From: Tepidicella xavieri
GTDB taxonomy: Bacteria > Pseudomonadota > Gammaproteobacteria > Burkholderiales > Burkholderiaceae_C
Direction of reading: 5' to 3'
Length of the DNA: 64,000 nucleotides
Assembly: GCF_004363315.1 (NCBI RefSeq)
Contig: NZ_SNYL01000002.1
Span: 1-64,000 of the forward strand
Below are positions 50,695 through 59,136 of this stretch, piece by piece. The first letter of the stretch is position 1. Every line of letters begins with the position of its first letter. The notes beneath the pieces were generated by a model. The model was given only the letters and a program-made list of their open reading frames with translations. It ran no database searches and was not told the origin of the DNA. The translations under genes were made by a program, and so were the position numbers.

Positions 50695-51429
50695 ATGGAC
50701 ATGCAATTCGGCCTCGGCCACGTGTGGCAACAAGGCGACTGGGTCATTCGTTCGGTGGCTATCATTCTGTTGGCCATGTCGGTGGCCAGTTGGGTGGTGA
50801 TCGTGCTCAAGGCGCTGGCCCTTCGCCATCACCGCGCCCAGGCCCGGGCCGTGGACCAGTTCTGGCACAGCCAAGACTTCGCCGAAGGTCTTCACAAGCT
50901 CGAACCGGCCGAAAACAACCCCTTCTATCTGCTCGCCCTGCAAGGGCGCGAGGCCACCACCCACATCCTGCATCTGGATGGCGAGCCCAAGCGGCAGCTG
51001 CACGACAACCTCGACGTGAGCGAGTGGGTCACGCGGGCGCTGCGCAACACCATCGACGACGTGACGGCCCGGCTCCAATCGGGCCTGGTGATTCTGGCCT
51101 CGGTGGGCTCGACCGCCCCTTTCATCGGCCTGTTTGGCACGGTCTGGGGGATTTACCACGCGCTCATGGGGATAGGCGCGGCCGGTGCGGCGACCATCGA
51201 CCGGGTGGCCGGCCCCATCGGAGAGGCGCTCATCATGACGGCTCTGGGCCTGCTCGTCGCCATTCCGGCCGTGCTGGGTTACAACGCCCTGGTGCGCGGC
51301 AACAAAGCCCTGTTGCACAAGCTCAACCGCTTTGCCCACGACCTGCACGCCTACTTCGTGACCGGCGCCCGAGTGGGTGAAGAAAGCGCGCAGACATCGG
51401 CCAAAGTACGCCCGATCAAACAGGCTTGA
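50695..51429 (+). CDS. exbB: ExbB proton-channel subunit
   Basis: MotA/TolQ/ExbB-family inner-membrane protein of 244 residues with three helices. LGLLVAIPAVLGYNALVRGN and TAPFIGLFGTVWGIYHAL are the diagnostic channel helices. It energises TonB with ExbD. ATG 50695 is preferred over an in-frame TTG at 50689. The exbD start is 11 bases after its stop. Confidence 0.96.
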   Translation: MDMQFGLGHVWQQGDWVIRSVAIILLAMSVASWVVIVLKALALRHHRAQARAVDQFWHSQDFAEGLHKLEPAENNPFYLLALQGREATTHILHLDGEPKRQLHDNLDVSEWVTRALRNTIDDVTARLQSGLVILASVGSTAPFIGLFGTVWGIYHALMGIGAAGAATIDRVAGPIGEALIMTALGLLVAIPAVLGYNALVRGNKALLHKLNRFAHDLHAYFVTGARVGEESAQTSAKVRPIKQA

Positions 51430-51440
51430 GGATCACGGAC

Positions 51441-51848
51441 ATGGCGTTTTCCGATCCGCAAACCGACGACAACGACGTGATGAGCGAGATCAACATGATC
51501 CCGCTGATCGATGTGATGCTGGTGCTGCTCATCGTGTTCATGATCACCGTGCCAGTGATGACGCACTCGGTCAATGTGAATCTGCCACAGGCAGCCACCG
51601 AGCCCAACCGCGACAAACCCGAAACCATCCGCCTGACCGTGGATGCCGACGGCCAGTTCCACTGGAATCAGAGCCCGCTGACATTCAGCGAGCTCGAAGC
51701 CCACCTGGCCCAAGCCGCGCTCATGGATCCGCAGCCCGACCTGCACATCCGCGGCGACAAAGCCGTGCGGTACGAGCATGTGGCCAGCGCCATGGCCGCC
51801 GCACAGCGCGCTGGCATTCGCAAACTGGCCTTCGTGACGGAACCATGA
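51441..51848 (+). CDS. exbD: ExbD proton-channel subunit
   Basis: A 135-residue protein with one N-terminal helix holding the proton-carrying aspartate (INMIPLIDVMLVLLIVFMIT) and a periplasmic domain. The motif MSEINMIPLIDVML is canonical. The ATG start at 51441 is used; an in-frame TTG at 51426 is less likely. Its TGA overlaps the hemP start (ATGATG). Confidence 0.96.
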   Translation: MAFSDPQTDDNDVMSEINMIPLIDVMLVLLIVFMITVPVMTHSVNVNLPQAATEPNRDKPETIRLTVDADGQFHWNQSPLTFSELEAHLAQAALMDPQPDLHIRGDKAVRYEHVASAMAAAQRAGIRKLAFVTEP

Positions 51849-52057
51849 TGGAAGCACGCCTGCCCCTGAGCCCGGCCACGCGAGATGCCGAGCTTGGCGA
51901 ATGCCCGCCACGCCCAAGCCTGTGCCATCATGAAGCCGCAGCGCCGGTGGACAGCCGCGCTTTGCTCAACGGCCGGCGCGAGTTGCTCATCCACCACCAA
52001 GGCCAGCTCTACCGGCTACAGGCCACCCGCCAGGGCAAGCTCATCCTCACCAAATGA
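51845..52057 (+). CDS. hemP: HemP-family haemin uptake protein
   Basis: A 70-residue protein whose C-terminal half is the HemP signature: VDSRALLNGRRELLIHHQ then LYRLQATRQGKLILTK. The N-terminal 30 residues are unconserved. In Burkholderia, HemP is reported to act as a regulator of haem-uptake genes; in others it flanks haem receptors. Here it is coupled to exbD, so it is made with the TonB motor under Fur control. No haem receptor gene is in the window. Confidence 0.9.
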   Translation: MMEARLPLSPATRDAELGECPPRPSLCHHEAAAPVDSRALLNGRRELLIHHQGQLYRLQATRQGKLILTK

Positions 52058-52094
52058 GGACTGGGCCCACGGCTGGCAGCCGCCGAGGCCGGGT

Positions 52095-52502
52095 TCAGAG
52101 ACCCAGCGCCGCGATGCCCGCTTTGGCGATCTGGGCGTCCTCGTTGGACTTCACGCCGCTGACCCCCACCGCCCCCAGGCAATGGCCATCTTTGATGATC
52201 GGCACGCCGCCTTCGAGCATGCCGGCAATCCCGGGGGCGCTGAGAAACGACGTCCGGCCCTGATTGATCACGTCCTCGTAAATCTTGCTTTCGCGCCGAC
52301 CCAGGGCGGCGGTGTGGGCCTTGGCCGGCGCAATGTGGGCCGAGACGGCTGGCGCCCCATCGAGCCGCTGCAGCCACAGCAGATGACCGCCTTCGTCCAC
52401 AATGGCGATGGTGACGGCCCAATGATTTTTCAGGGCTTCGGCTTCGGCGGCGGCAGCGATGAGCTTGACATCGGCAAGCTCCAGTGCGGGTTTGGATTTC
52501 AT
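52095..52502 (-). CDS. GlcG/HbpS-family protein
   Basis: A 135-residue single-domain protein. It shows AIVDEGGHLLWLQRLDGAP, SKIYEDVINQGRTSFLSAPG and GGVPIIKDGHCLGAVGVSGV, the three conserved segments of the GlcG/HbpS (DUF336) fold. Some relatives bind haem, others sit with glycolate or cobalamin genes. It converges on hemP with 37 bases between. Adjacent hemP makes a haem role possible, not proven. Confidence 0.82.
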   Translation of the reverse strand: MKSKPALELADVKLIAAAAEAEALKNHWAVTIAIVDEGGHLLWLQRLDGAPAVSAHIAPAKAHTAALGRRESKIYEDVINQGRTSFLSAPGIAGMLEGGVPIIKDGHCLGAVGVSGVKSNEDAQIAKAGIAALGL

Positions 52503-52614
52503 GAACTTTCCTTCGTGGGACGAATCAGTGCAGCAAGCGTAAGCTTAATCGCAATCGGCGCGATGGGCTTATATATAGAATGTGGCTGGCATTTTCCTAC
52601 AGGAGCAAGCAACA

Positions 52615-53307
52615 ATGACCCAACCGACTTCGAGCTACGGCCGCTTTGGCACGACCTTGGCCACGCAGCAGCGCAACAAGGTGTTGCGCAACACCTACTG
52701 GTTGCTGGCCCTGAGCATGTTGCCCACCGTGCTGGGCGCATGGATCGGCGTGAGCACGGGCATCACGGCGTCGCTCAGCGGCGGCCTGGGCCTGATCGTG
52801 TTCCTGGGTGGCGCCTTCGGCTTCATGTTCGCCATCGAGAAAACGAAAAACTCCGCCGCCGGCGTGCCGGTGCTGCTGGCCTTCACCTTTTTCATGGGGC
52901 TGATGCTTTCCCGCCTGCTGGCGATGGTGTTGGGCTTCAAAAACGGCGCTGACTTGGTGATGACCGCCTTCGGCGGCACGGCCGCCGTATTCCTCATCAT
53001 GGCCAACCTGTCCACCGTCATCAAGCGCGACCTGGAAGGTCTGGCCAAATGGCTGTTCATGGGAGCCATCGTTCTGATGGTGGGCGCCATCATCAACGTG
53101 TTCGTGGGCAGCCCGGCCGGCATGGCGGTCATCAGCGTGATGGCCATTGGCATCTTCAGCGCTTTCTTGCTGGTGGACCTCAAGCGCATCGTCGATGGCG
53201 GCGAGACCAACTACATCAGCGCCACGCTCGGCATTTATCTGAGCTTGTTCAACGTTTTCCAGAGCTTGCTGGCTTTGTTGGGGCTCTTTGGCGGCGAACG
53301 TGACTAA
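52615..53307 (+). CDS. Bax inhibitor-1 / YccA family membrane protein
   Basis: A 230-residue inner-membrane protein with seven helices and the BI-1 signature near VFLGGAFGFMFAIEKTKN and the C-terminal DLKRIVDGGETNYISATLGI. The E. coli relative YccA binds FtsH and tempers its activity; other members are calcium channels. ATG 52615 follows AGGAGCAAG. A TAGAAT (52576-52581) is a likely -10. Terminator follows. Confidence 0.9.
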   Translation: MTQPTSSYGRFGTTLATQQRNKVLRNTYWLLALSMLPTVLGAWIGVSTGITASLSGGLGLIVFLGGAFGFMFAIEKTKNSAAGVPVLLAFTFFMGLMLSRLLAMVLGFKNGADLVMTAFGGTAAVFLIMANLSTVIKRDLEGLAKWLFMGAIVLMVGAIINVFVGSPAGMAVISVMAIGIFSAFLLVDLKRIVDGGETNYISATLGIYLSLFNVFQSLLALLGLFGGERD

Positions 53308-53330
53308 AGCGCGCATTCGGCCTGAAAATG

Positions 53331-53352
53331 AGGGGGCTTTGGCCCCCTTTTT
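53331..53352 (+). terminator. Terminator after the Bax inhibitor-1 gene
   Basis: AGGGGGC-TTT-GGCCCCCTTTTT: a GC-rich stem with a T5 tail, 23 bases after the stop codon. Confidence 0.85.
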
Positions 53353-53391
53353 CCTGGCCAATCGGGGCAGTTTTCATTGAACAATCACGCC

Positions 53392-53859
53392 ATGCCCATG
53401 TCCATGCCCTGCATCCGCCATGTGAGAGTGCTGCTGGCTCTGCCGCTGGCGGTGGCACTGTCGGCTTGCGACATGCTGGGCATCGAGACGCCCGGCATGG
53501 CCAACGCCAAAAAAGAAGCCGAAGGGCGCGCCATCGGCGCGGCATGCCGTCACGCGGTGCGCAGCCTGGAAGACTGCTACGGCGCCAACCCCCGCATATC
53601 GAAAGCCGCCATCTTTGAAGGGTGGCGCGAGATGGACGCCTACATGCGTGACAACGAGATCGAGGGCATGCCCGCACCGGCTCCCCCGCCCGCACCGGCT
53701 GCGGCAGCGCCCGAGGAAGTGATCTTGCCGCCGTCTGCGCCCATGCCCGTGCCGGCGTCAACGACACCAGCTCCGCCCAGCGGGCAAGTCCCCGGACAGG
53801 CCGCTCCCACGGGGGCCATTGCCTTGCCGCCGCGACCCAACATCGCTCCAGCCCGCTGA
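53392..53859 (+). CDS. Hypothetical lipoprotein with proline/alanine-rich tail
   Basis: About 155 residues; function unrecognised. The N-terminus has a hydrophobic stretch LLALPLAVALSAC, a good lipobox with the modified cysteine, then a helical region with two cysteines (ACRHAVRSLEDCY) and FEGWREMDAYMRDNEIEGM. The rest is a low-complexity Pro/Ala segment (PAPAPPPAPAAAAP) like those that cross the periplasm. The start is one of several close ATGs. It converges on rlmD. Confidence 0.65.
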   Translation: MPMSMPCIRHVRVLLALPLAVALSACDMLGIETPGMANAKKEAEGRAIGAACRHAVRSLEDCYGANPRISKAAIFEGWREMDAYMRDNEIEGMPAPAPPPAPAAAAPEEVILPPSAPMPVPASTTPAPPSGQVPGQAAPTGAIALPPRPNIAPAR

Positions 53860-53899
53860 ACCGGTGCTTCTGGGGCTGGCGCTTGCTGTGCGCCCCGTG

Positions 53900-55345
53900 T
53901 CAGCTGGCGGTGTCTCGGTCGAACACGGCGATGCTTTCGACATGGGCCGTGTGCGGAAACATATTGACGACCCCAGCGGCCGTACAGCGATAGCCGGCCT
54001 GATGGACGATGAGCCCAGCATCGCGGGCGAGCGTGGCCGGGTTGCAGCTGACATACACGATACGCTGGGGGGGCAGCCAGGCGCGGCCGGGACGGCCGCC
54101 GCTGAGGTGTTCCTGGTGCAGATCGGCCAGCGCCTTGGCCAACGCGAACGCCCCCTCGCGCGGCGGATCAACCAGCCACTTGTCGGCAGTCCCATCGGCT
54201 TCCAGCATGGAGGGCGTCATCTCGAACAAATTGCGGGCCACGAACTGCGTGGGCGCCAACACGCGCCCATCGCGCTGGTGGAGCCGGAGGTTGTCGCGGG
54301 AGCGAGCCACCAGGGCCTCGCTGCCCTCGATGCCCAGCACCTCCCGCGCCCGGGTGGCCAATGGCAGGGTGAAATTGCCCAGACCACAAAACCAGTCGAT
54401 CACGCGCTCGTGCGGCTGGACATCGAGCAAGCGCAACGCCCGATCCACCAGCACCCGGTTGATGTGGGGATTGACCTGGGTGAAGTCGGTGGGCTTGAAG
54501 GGCATGCGCACGCCAAACTCTGGCAAGCGATAGGCCAGCGTCGGCTCATCGGGTTGGGGGTCGAGCCGGTGCGCCGTCTCGGGCCCTTTGGGCTGCAACC
54601 ACCACTGCAGCACCACACCCTCTTCACGTTGGGCGGCGGCAAAATCGCGCAGACGCTGCAAATCGGCTGCGCTCAAAGGCTGCAGGTGCCGCAACACCAA
54701 GGCCGTGACCTCGTCGCCCACGGCCAGTTCGATCTGGGGGCAGCTTTCCCGGGCCTCCATGCCGAACACCAAGGCGCGCAGCGGCATCAGCATCCGGCTG
54801 ACGTGCGGCGGCAACACCGGGCACTCACGCATATCGGCCACGTAACGGCTTTTACGCTCATGAAACCCAACGAGGACTTCGCCCTTCTTCGGCACATAGC
54901 GCACCGACAGGCGCGCCCGGTAACGGTAGCCCCATGCCGGGCCGGCGATGGGACGCAACAGGTTTTGCGCACGCACCTTGGCCAGATGCCACAAGTTGTC
55001 TTCCAGCACGCGCTGCTTCATGGCCACCTGGGCGGCGGCGTCCAGGTGCTGCATCTTGCACCCCCCGCAAGCGCCCGCATGCAAGCCAAATTGCGGGCAG
55101 CGCGGCACCACCCTCAAGGCCGACTCGTGGTGGATTTCCGTCAGCTGGGCCTGTTCCCACTGGTTTTTGCGGCGCTGCGTCTCGGCGCTGACCCATTCGG
55201 TGGGCAGCGCCCCATCGATGAACACCACCTTGCCATCGGGTCGCCGGGCCACTCCCTGCGCCTCCAGGTCCATGGAGGTGACGTGCAGCCACTGCGGCGG
55301 TCGGTCCGTCTGCGCGACGGCCTCCGTTGCCTCGACGCCGCTCAT
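53900..55345 (-). CDS. rlmD: 23S rRNA (uracil-1939-C5)-methyltransferase RlmD
   Basis: Makes m5U1939 in 23S rRNA. The 481-residue protein has an N-terminal TRAM domain ([18 protein letters not shown]), the four-cysteine iron-sulfur site ([17 protein letters not shown] plus a later Cys), and the SAM-binding and catalytic parts ([36 protein letters not shown] with the nucleophilic cysteine). Its ATG overlaps the nlpD stop by four bases. Normally rpoS lies between these two genes in relatives. Confidence 0.96.
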   Translation of the reverse strand: MSGVEATEAVAQTDRPPQWLHVTSMDLEAQGVARRPDGKVVFIDGALPTEWVSAETQRRKNQWEQAQLTEIHHESALRVVPRCPQFGLHAGACGGCKMQHLDAAAQVAMKQRVLEDNLWHLAKVRAQNLLRPIAGPAWGYRYRARLSVRYVPKKGEVLVGFHERKSRYVADMRECPVLPPHVSRMLMPLRALVFGMEARESCPQIELAVGDEVTALVLRHLQPLSAADLQRLRDFAAAQREEGVVLQWWLQPKGPETAHRLDPQPDEPTLAYRLPEFGVRMPFKPTDFTQVNPHINRVLVDRALRLLDVQPHERVIDWFCGLGNFTLPLATRAREVLGIEGSEALVARSRDNLRLHQRDGRVLAPTQFVARNLFEMTPSMLEADGTADKWLVDPPREGAFALAKALADLHQEHLSGGRPGRAWLPPQRIVYVSCNPATLARDAGLIVHQAGYRCTAAGVVNMFPHTAHVESIAVFDRDTAS

Positions 55346-56220
55346 CAACGGCGCGGCAGGTGGTTGAGCGGATCGACCGGCTTGCCCTGGCGCCGCACCT
55401 CGAAGTGAAGCTTGACGCGATCGGTGTCGCTGCTGCCCATTTCGGCGATCTTCTGCCCTTGGCGCACGGTCTGGTCCTCGCGCACCAACAACGCCTGGTT
55501 GTGGGCGTAAGCGGTCAGGTAGGTGTTGTTGTGCTTGAGGATGATGAGGTTGCCGTAGCCACGCAGGCCGGCCCCGGCATACACCACCCGGCCATCGGCC
55601 GCAGCCACCACCGGATCGCCGGGGCGCCCCCCGATTCCGACGCCCTTGTTGCGGGCTTCGTCAAACGGATCGATGACCGGGCCATTGGCCGGCCAAATGA
55701 AGCGGATTTCTTCGCTCGCCGGCGGGGTGGGGGAAGCCGCGGGCGCAGGCGAGGCCGCCGCCGTGGTGGTGGCGCTGGAGGACTCGGTCAGCGGGCGCCC
55801 CTGGGCCGAGGGGGACGCCACCGGCTGGGCGGCCGTGCCTTGCACAGCGGCGGCAGCCGGCGGTGCGGCCGCCACCACTGGCTCCGGCGGCACCACGCGC
55901 AACACCTGCCCCACCTCGATCACGTTGGGGTTGACGATGCCGTTCCAGGCTTGAATATCCCGCCAGTTCTGGCCGGTTTCCAGGCCAATGCGAATCAGCG
56001 TATCGCCGGGCCGCACGGTGTAGTAACCGGGCTTGCCGGCGTTTTCGGCACCAGGAGGCAACGGGGTAGAGGCGGCCGTGGAGGCCGGCACCGGCGCACG
56101 ATCGACCACCGGCGCACGCTGGGCCGGATTCTTCGGCGCCGCGCAACCCGCCAACACCAGCGCCGACAGCAGCATCACACCCAGGGCGCTCGTCCTCCCG
56201 CAGGGCAGATTCGGTTCCAT
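55345..56220 (-). CDS. nlpD: NlpD/EnvC-type LysM and degenerate M23 lipoprotein
   Basis: Outer-membrane lipoprotein that activates cell-wall amidases at division. Lipobox LVLAGC is followed by a Pro/Ala linker, a LysM domain ([20 protein letters not shown]), a second linker, and an M23 domain near the C-terminus. Of the M23 zinc ligands the HxxxD is lost (NKGVGI) and HxH is reduced to YAHN, so it should be inactive as a peptidase. I chose ATG 56220, which has GAGG nine bases upstream; ATG 56232 is in frame. Confidence 0.9.
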   Translation of the reverse strand: MEPNLPCGRTSALGVMLLSALVLAGCAAPKNPAQRAPVVDRAPVPASTAASTPLPPGAENAGKPGYYTVRPGDTLIRIGLETGQNWRDIQAWNGIVNPNVIEVGQVLRVVPPEPVVAAAPPAAAAVQGTAAQPVASPSAQGRPLTESSSATTTAAASPAPAASPTPPASEEIRFIWPANGPVIDPFDEARNKGVGIGGRPGDPVVAAADGRVVYAGAGLRGYGNLIILKHNNTYLTAYAHNQALLVREDQTVRQGQKIAEMGSSDTDRVKLHFEVRRQGKPVDPLNHLPRR

Positions 56221-56266
56221 GCAATACCTCATCGAAAATCAAAAAGCCCAACGCGCCGCATGGCGG

Positions 56267-57082
56267 TCAGGCCACCCCCGATTTTAGAGGGACAAACAGG
56301 ACCGCTTCGAGCACGTTCCTCACATAGCCATGCGCGGTGCGCTCCACCACGACCAGACTTTGCCGGCCCGGCGTGAGTTCCGCAGGCGCCACCAGCCGGC
56401 CGCCGACCGCCAGTTGCTCCAGCCAGACCGCAGGAATCTCCTGCCCGCCTGCCGCAGCCACGATGCCCGCGTAAGGCGCGCCCGAGGGGAAGCCCGCCAT
56501 GCCATCGCCAAAAATCAGATGCACATTGGGCAACCGCAAGGGGCGCAGATTCTCGCGTGCGCGCTCATGCAGGCTGCGGATGCGCTCCATGCTGTAAACC
56601 TCTTGGCACAAATGGCTGAGCAGCGCGGCTTGATAGCCGCAGCCGGTGCCGATTTCGAGCACGCGCCCCAGTCGGGCGGGACGGTCGGCGCAGAGCAGTT
56701 CCAGCATCCGGGCCACCACACTCGGCTTGGAGATGGTTTGCCCCCAGCCGATCGGCAAGCTGGTGTCCTCATACGCCTGGGCCACCAGGCCAGAGTCCAC
56801 GAAACGGTGGCGCTCCACCGTGGCAAAAGCCTGCTGCACCCCGGGGTGACGCAAGCCCTGCGCCACGAGCCGCTGAACCATCGCCAGGCGCACGGCCTGC
56901 GAGTCCAGCCCCGCCCCCGTGGGCAACGCACTGAACGCGGCGGGGTGTTGCCCACTGCTGCGCCCTGAAGCGGCGGCAGCGGCACCAGCCACCGACCGGG
57001 CATGAGGGGACGAAGCCGGCGCCGCCGAGCGGGCCACCCACCCCGGCAAACGATCGGCTGAAGGGGGCGTTCGGCGGTTCAC
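56267..57082 (-). CDS. pcm: Protein-L-isoaspartate O-methyltransferase
   Basis: Repairs isoaspartyl damage in proteins. The 271-residue protein has an extra 50-60 residue basic N-terminus, then the standard domain: VMVQRLV-type helix ([20 protein letters not shown]), the SAM loop [30 protein letters not shown] and [19 protein letters not shown] 57082 overlaps the surE stop (GTGA). An internal start nearer the conserved domain is possible. Confidence 0.93.
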   Translation of the reverse strand: MNRRTPPSADRLPGWVARSAAPASSPHARSVAGAAAAASGRSSGQHPAAFSALPTGAGLDSQAVRLAMVQRLVAQGLRHPGVQQAFATVERHRFVDSGLVAQAYEDTSLPIGWGQTISKPSVVARMLELLCADRPARLGRVLEIGTGCGYQAALLSHLCQEVYSMERIRSLHERARENLRPLRLPNVHLIFGDGMAGFPSGAPYAGIVAAAGGQEIPAVWLEQLAVGGRLVAPAELTPGRQSLVVVERTAHGYVRNVLEAVLFVPLKSGVA

Positions 57083-57918
57083 CGGGAACGGAACTCCGAG
57101 GAGGCTGCGGCGGGCAGCGGCTCAGCCATGGGCTGGCGGGCCGACAAGTGCGCCACCGACTGGGCCCAGTAAGCCAGTCGGGCATGATCGGTCAGATCGA
57201 TTTGCAGCGGGGTGACCGACACATAACCCTGGGCCGTCGCGTGGAAATCGGTACCTTCGGCCTCGTCCTTGGCCGGCCCGGCGGCGCCGATCCAGTACAT
57301 CGTCTCGCCGCGCGGGTTGACTTGCTTGATCACGGGCTCGGCCGCATGGCGCCTGCCAAGGCGAGCGACCTTGAACCCCTGCAACTGGGCCAAAGGCAGG
57401 CAAGGAATGTTGACGTTGAGGAGCCACGGCTCGTGATGCCCGCCCTCGGCCGCCTGCCGATGGGCCAGAATGGACGGCGTCAGAAAGCGTATCAACTCCT
57501 GGGCTTTGGCCGCTGCCGCATCGAGGTGGCGCCAGCCTTTCTCGGTCTGGGAAAACGCCACCGCAGGCACGCCAAACAGATAGCCCTCCATCGCCGCGCC
57601 GACGGTCCCCGAGTAGATGGTGTCGTCTCCCATGTTGGCGCCGTTGTTGATGCCCGAAACCACCAGATCCGGGGTGTAGCCCAGAAACCCCGTCAGCGCG
57701 ATGTGGACGCAATCGGCCGGGGTGCCATTCACATAGCGAAAGCCGTTGTGGGCGGTGTGCACGTACAGCGGCGAGTGCAGAGTCAGCGCGTTGGATTTGG
57801 CGCTGTTGTTGTGCTCCGGCGCCACCACCTCGACGCAGGCGATCTCGCTCAAGGCCTCATACAGCGCCTGGATGCCCGGCGCCTGATAGCCGTCGTCGTT
57901 GGACAGAAGGATTTTCAT
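57079..57918 (-). CDS. surE: 5'/3'-nucleotidase SurE
   Basis: Metal-dependent phosphatase of nucleoside 5'- and 3'-monophosphates and short polyphosphate. The 279-residue protein begins [19 protein letters not shown] with the metal Asp-Asp, and has [16 protein letters not shown] and [19 protein letters not shown], all family hallmarks. First gene of surE-pcm-nlpD-rlmD. Divergent from a quinone oxidoreductase by 104 bases. Confidence 0.96.
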   Translation of the reverse strand: MKILLSNDDGYQAPGIQALYEALSEIACVEVVAPEHNNSAKSNALTLHSPLYVHTAHNGFRYVNGTPADCVHIALTGFLGYTPDLVVSGINNGANMGDDTIYSGTVGAAMEGYLFGVPAVAFSQTEKGWRHLDAAAAKAQELIRFLTPSILAHRQAAEGGHHEPWLLNVNIPCLPLAQLQGFKVARLGRRHAAEPVIKQVNPRGETMYWIGAAGPAKDEAEGTDFHATAQGYVSVTPLQIDLTDHARLAYWAQSVAHLSARQPMAEPLPAAASSEFRSR

Positions 57919-58022
57919 CAGAGGTGATTGTAGGCCGTCGCCACAGGGACAAGCGCGTCTGGCCGGCTGGCCCGGTGCTGCCTATGATGGCCGCTGAGCC
58001 ATTTTTCGAGAAGGAGACCCGC

Positions 58023-59015
58023 ATGCAAGCCTGGCTGTGCGACAACCCCGTGGGCGTGGAGGCCCTGACCTGGAAGAACCTGCCCACGCCGACACCCGGC
58101 CCCCGGGAAGTGCTGATCGAGATCCACGCAGCCAGCCTCAACTTTCCCGACCTGCTGATCGTCCAGAACAAGTACCAGATCAAGCCCCCGCTGCCGTTTG
58201 TGCCCGGCGCGGAATACGCCGGGGTGGTGCAGGCGGTGGGCAGCGAGGTGACCCACCTGAAGCCCGGACAGCCCGTGGCCTGTCTGAGTGGGACGGGCGG
58301 CTTTGCCACCCACACCCTGGCGCCGGCCGCGCTGTGCATGCCCCTGCCCCCCGGGTTCGACCTGGTGGATGCGGCCGCTTTCATCATGACCTATGCCACC
58401 TCTTACCATGCCCTCATCGACCGCGCGGCCCTCAAGGCAGGGGAAACCGTGCTGGTGCTCGGCGGTGCCGGCGGGGTGGGCACAGCGGCCATCCAGATCG
58501 CCCGGGAGGCTGGCGCCCAGGTGATCGCCGCGGCGTCCAGCGAGGAAAAATGCGCGCTGTGCCGTGAGGCAGGGGCGCACGCCACCATCAACTACAGTGA
58601 GCATGCGCCCGCAGGCACACTGCGCGACGCAATCAAACAGGCCACGGACGGCAAAGGGCCTGATGTGATTTACGACCCGGTCGGCGGGGATTTTGCCGAA
58701 CCCGCTTTCCGCTCCATCGCCTGGCGGGGGCGCTATCTGGTGATAGGCTTCGCTGCTGGCCCCATTCCCAGCCTGCCGCTGAACCTGCCGCTGCTCAAGG
58801 GGGCGTCCATCGTGGGCGTGTTCTGGGGCGACTTTGCCAAGCGCGAGCCCCAGGCCAATGCCGCCATGCTGCAAACCCTGGCGCAGTGGTATCTGCAAGG
58901 CAAGATCAAACCCGTGATCGACCGCACCCTGCCCATGGCCGAGCTGCCCCAGGCCTATGCGTGGATGGGCAGCCGCCAGGTCAAAGGCAAACTGGTGCTC
59001 GTCAATCCGCGCTAA
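58023..59015 (+). CDS. NADPH:quinone oxidoreductase (MDR/zinc-free family)
   Basis: A 330-residue medium-chain reductase without zinc-ligand cysteines. It has the GroES-like domain (PREVLIEIHAASLNFPDLLI and FVPGAEYAGVVQAVG) and the nucleotide fold (GETVLVLGGAGGVGTAAIQIA) that prefers NADPH. VLVNPR ends the protein. ATG 58023 follows AGGAGAC. The substrate class is quinones or enoyl compounds; more cannot be said. Confidence 0.88.
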   Translation: MQAWLCDNPVGVEALTWKNLPTPTPGPREVLIEIHAASLNFPDLLIVQNKYQIKPPLPFVPGAEYAGVVQAVGSEVTHLKPGQPVACLSGTGGFATHTLAPAALCMPLPPGFDLVDAAAFIMTYATSYHALIDRAALKAGETVLVLGGAGGVGTAAIQIAREAGAQVIAAASSEEKCALCREAGAHATINYSEHAPAGTLRDAIKQATDGKGPDVIYDPVGGDFAEPAFRSIAWRGRYLVIGFAAGPIPSLPLNLPLLKGASIVGVFWGDFAKREPQANAAMLQTLAQWYLQGKIKPVIDRTLPMAELPQAYAWMGSRQVKGKLVLVNPR

Positions 59016-59044
59016 ACTCGCAGCTCATCCATTGTTCAACAGTC

Positions 59045-59136
59045 GCCAGGGGAGTCCCGCCAAGGGGCTGAGAGTGCGCCCAAGCCGCGCAGACCCTGGA
59101 ACCTGATCCGGTTCATGCCGGCGGAGGAAGCGCGAC
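59045..59136 (+). promoter_or_regulatory. TPP riboswitch (THI element)
   Basis: Carries the conserved core CTGAGA (59068-59073) and AACCTGATCCGGTTCATGCC starting at 59100, with a G-rich 5' arm (GGGGAGTCCC) and the terminal GGAGGAAGCG. It abuts the start codon of the next gene at 59137. The GGAGGA at the 3' end is also the ribosome site, so ligand binding would block translation. Thiamine pyrophosphate should therefore repress the symporter. Confidence 0.93.
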
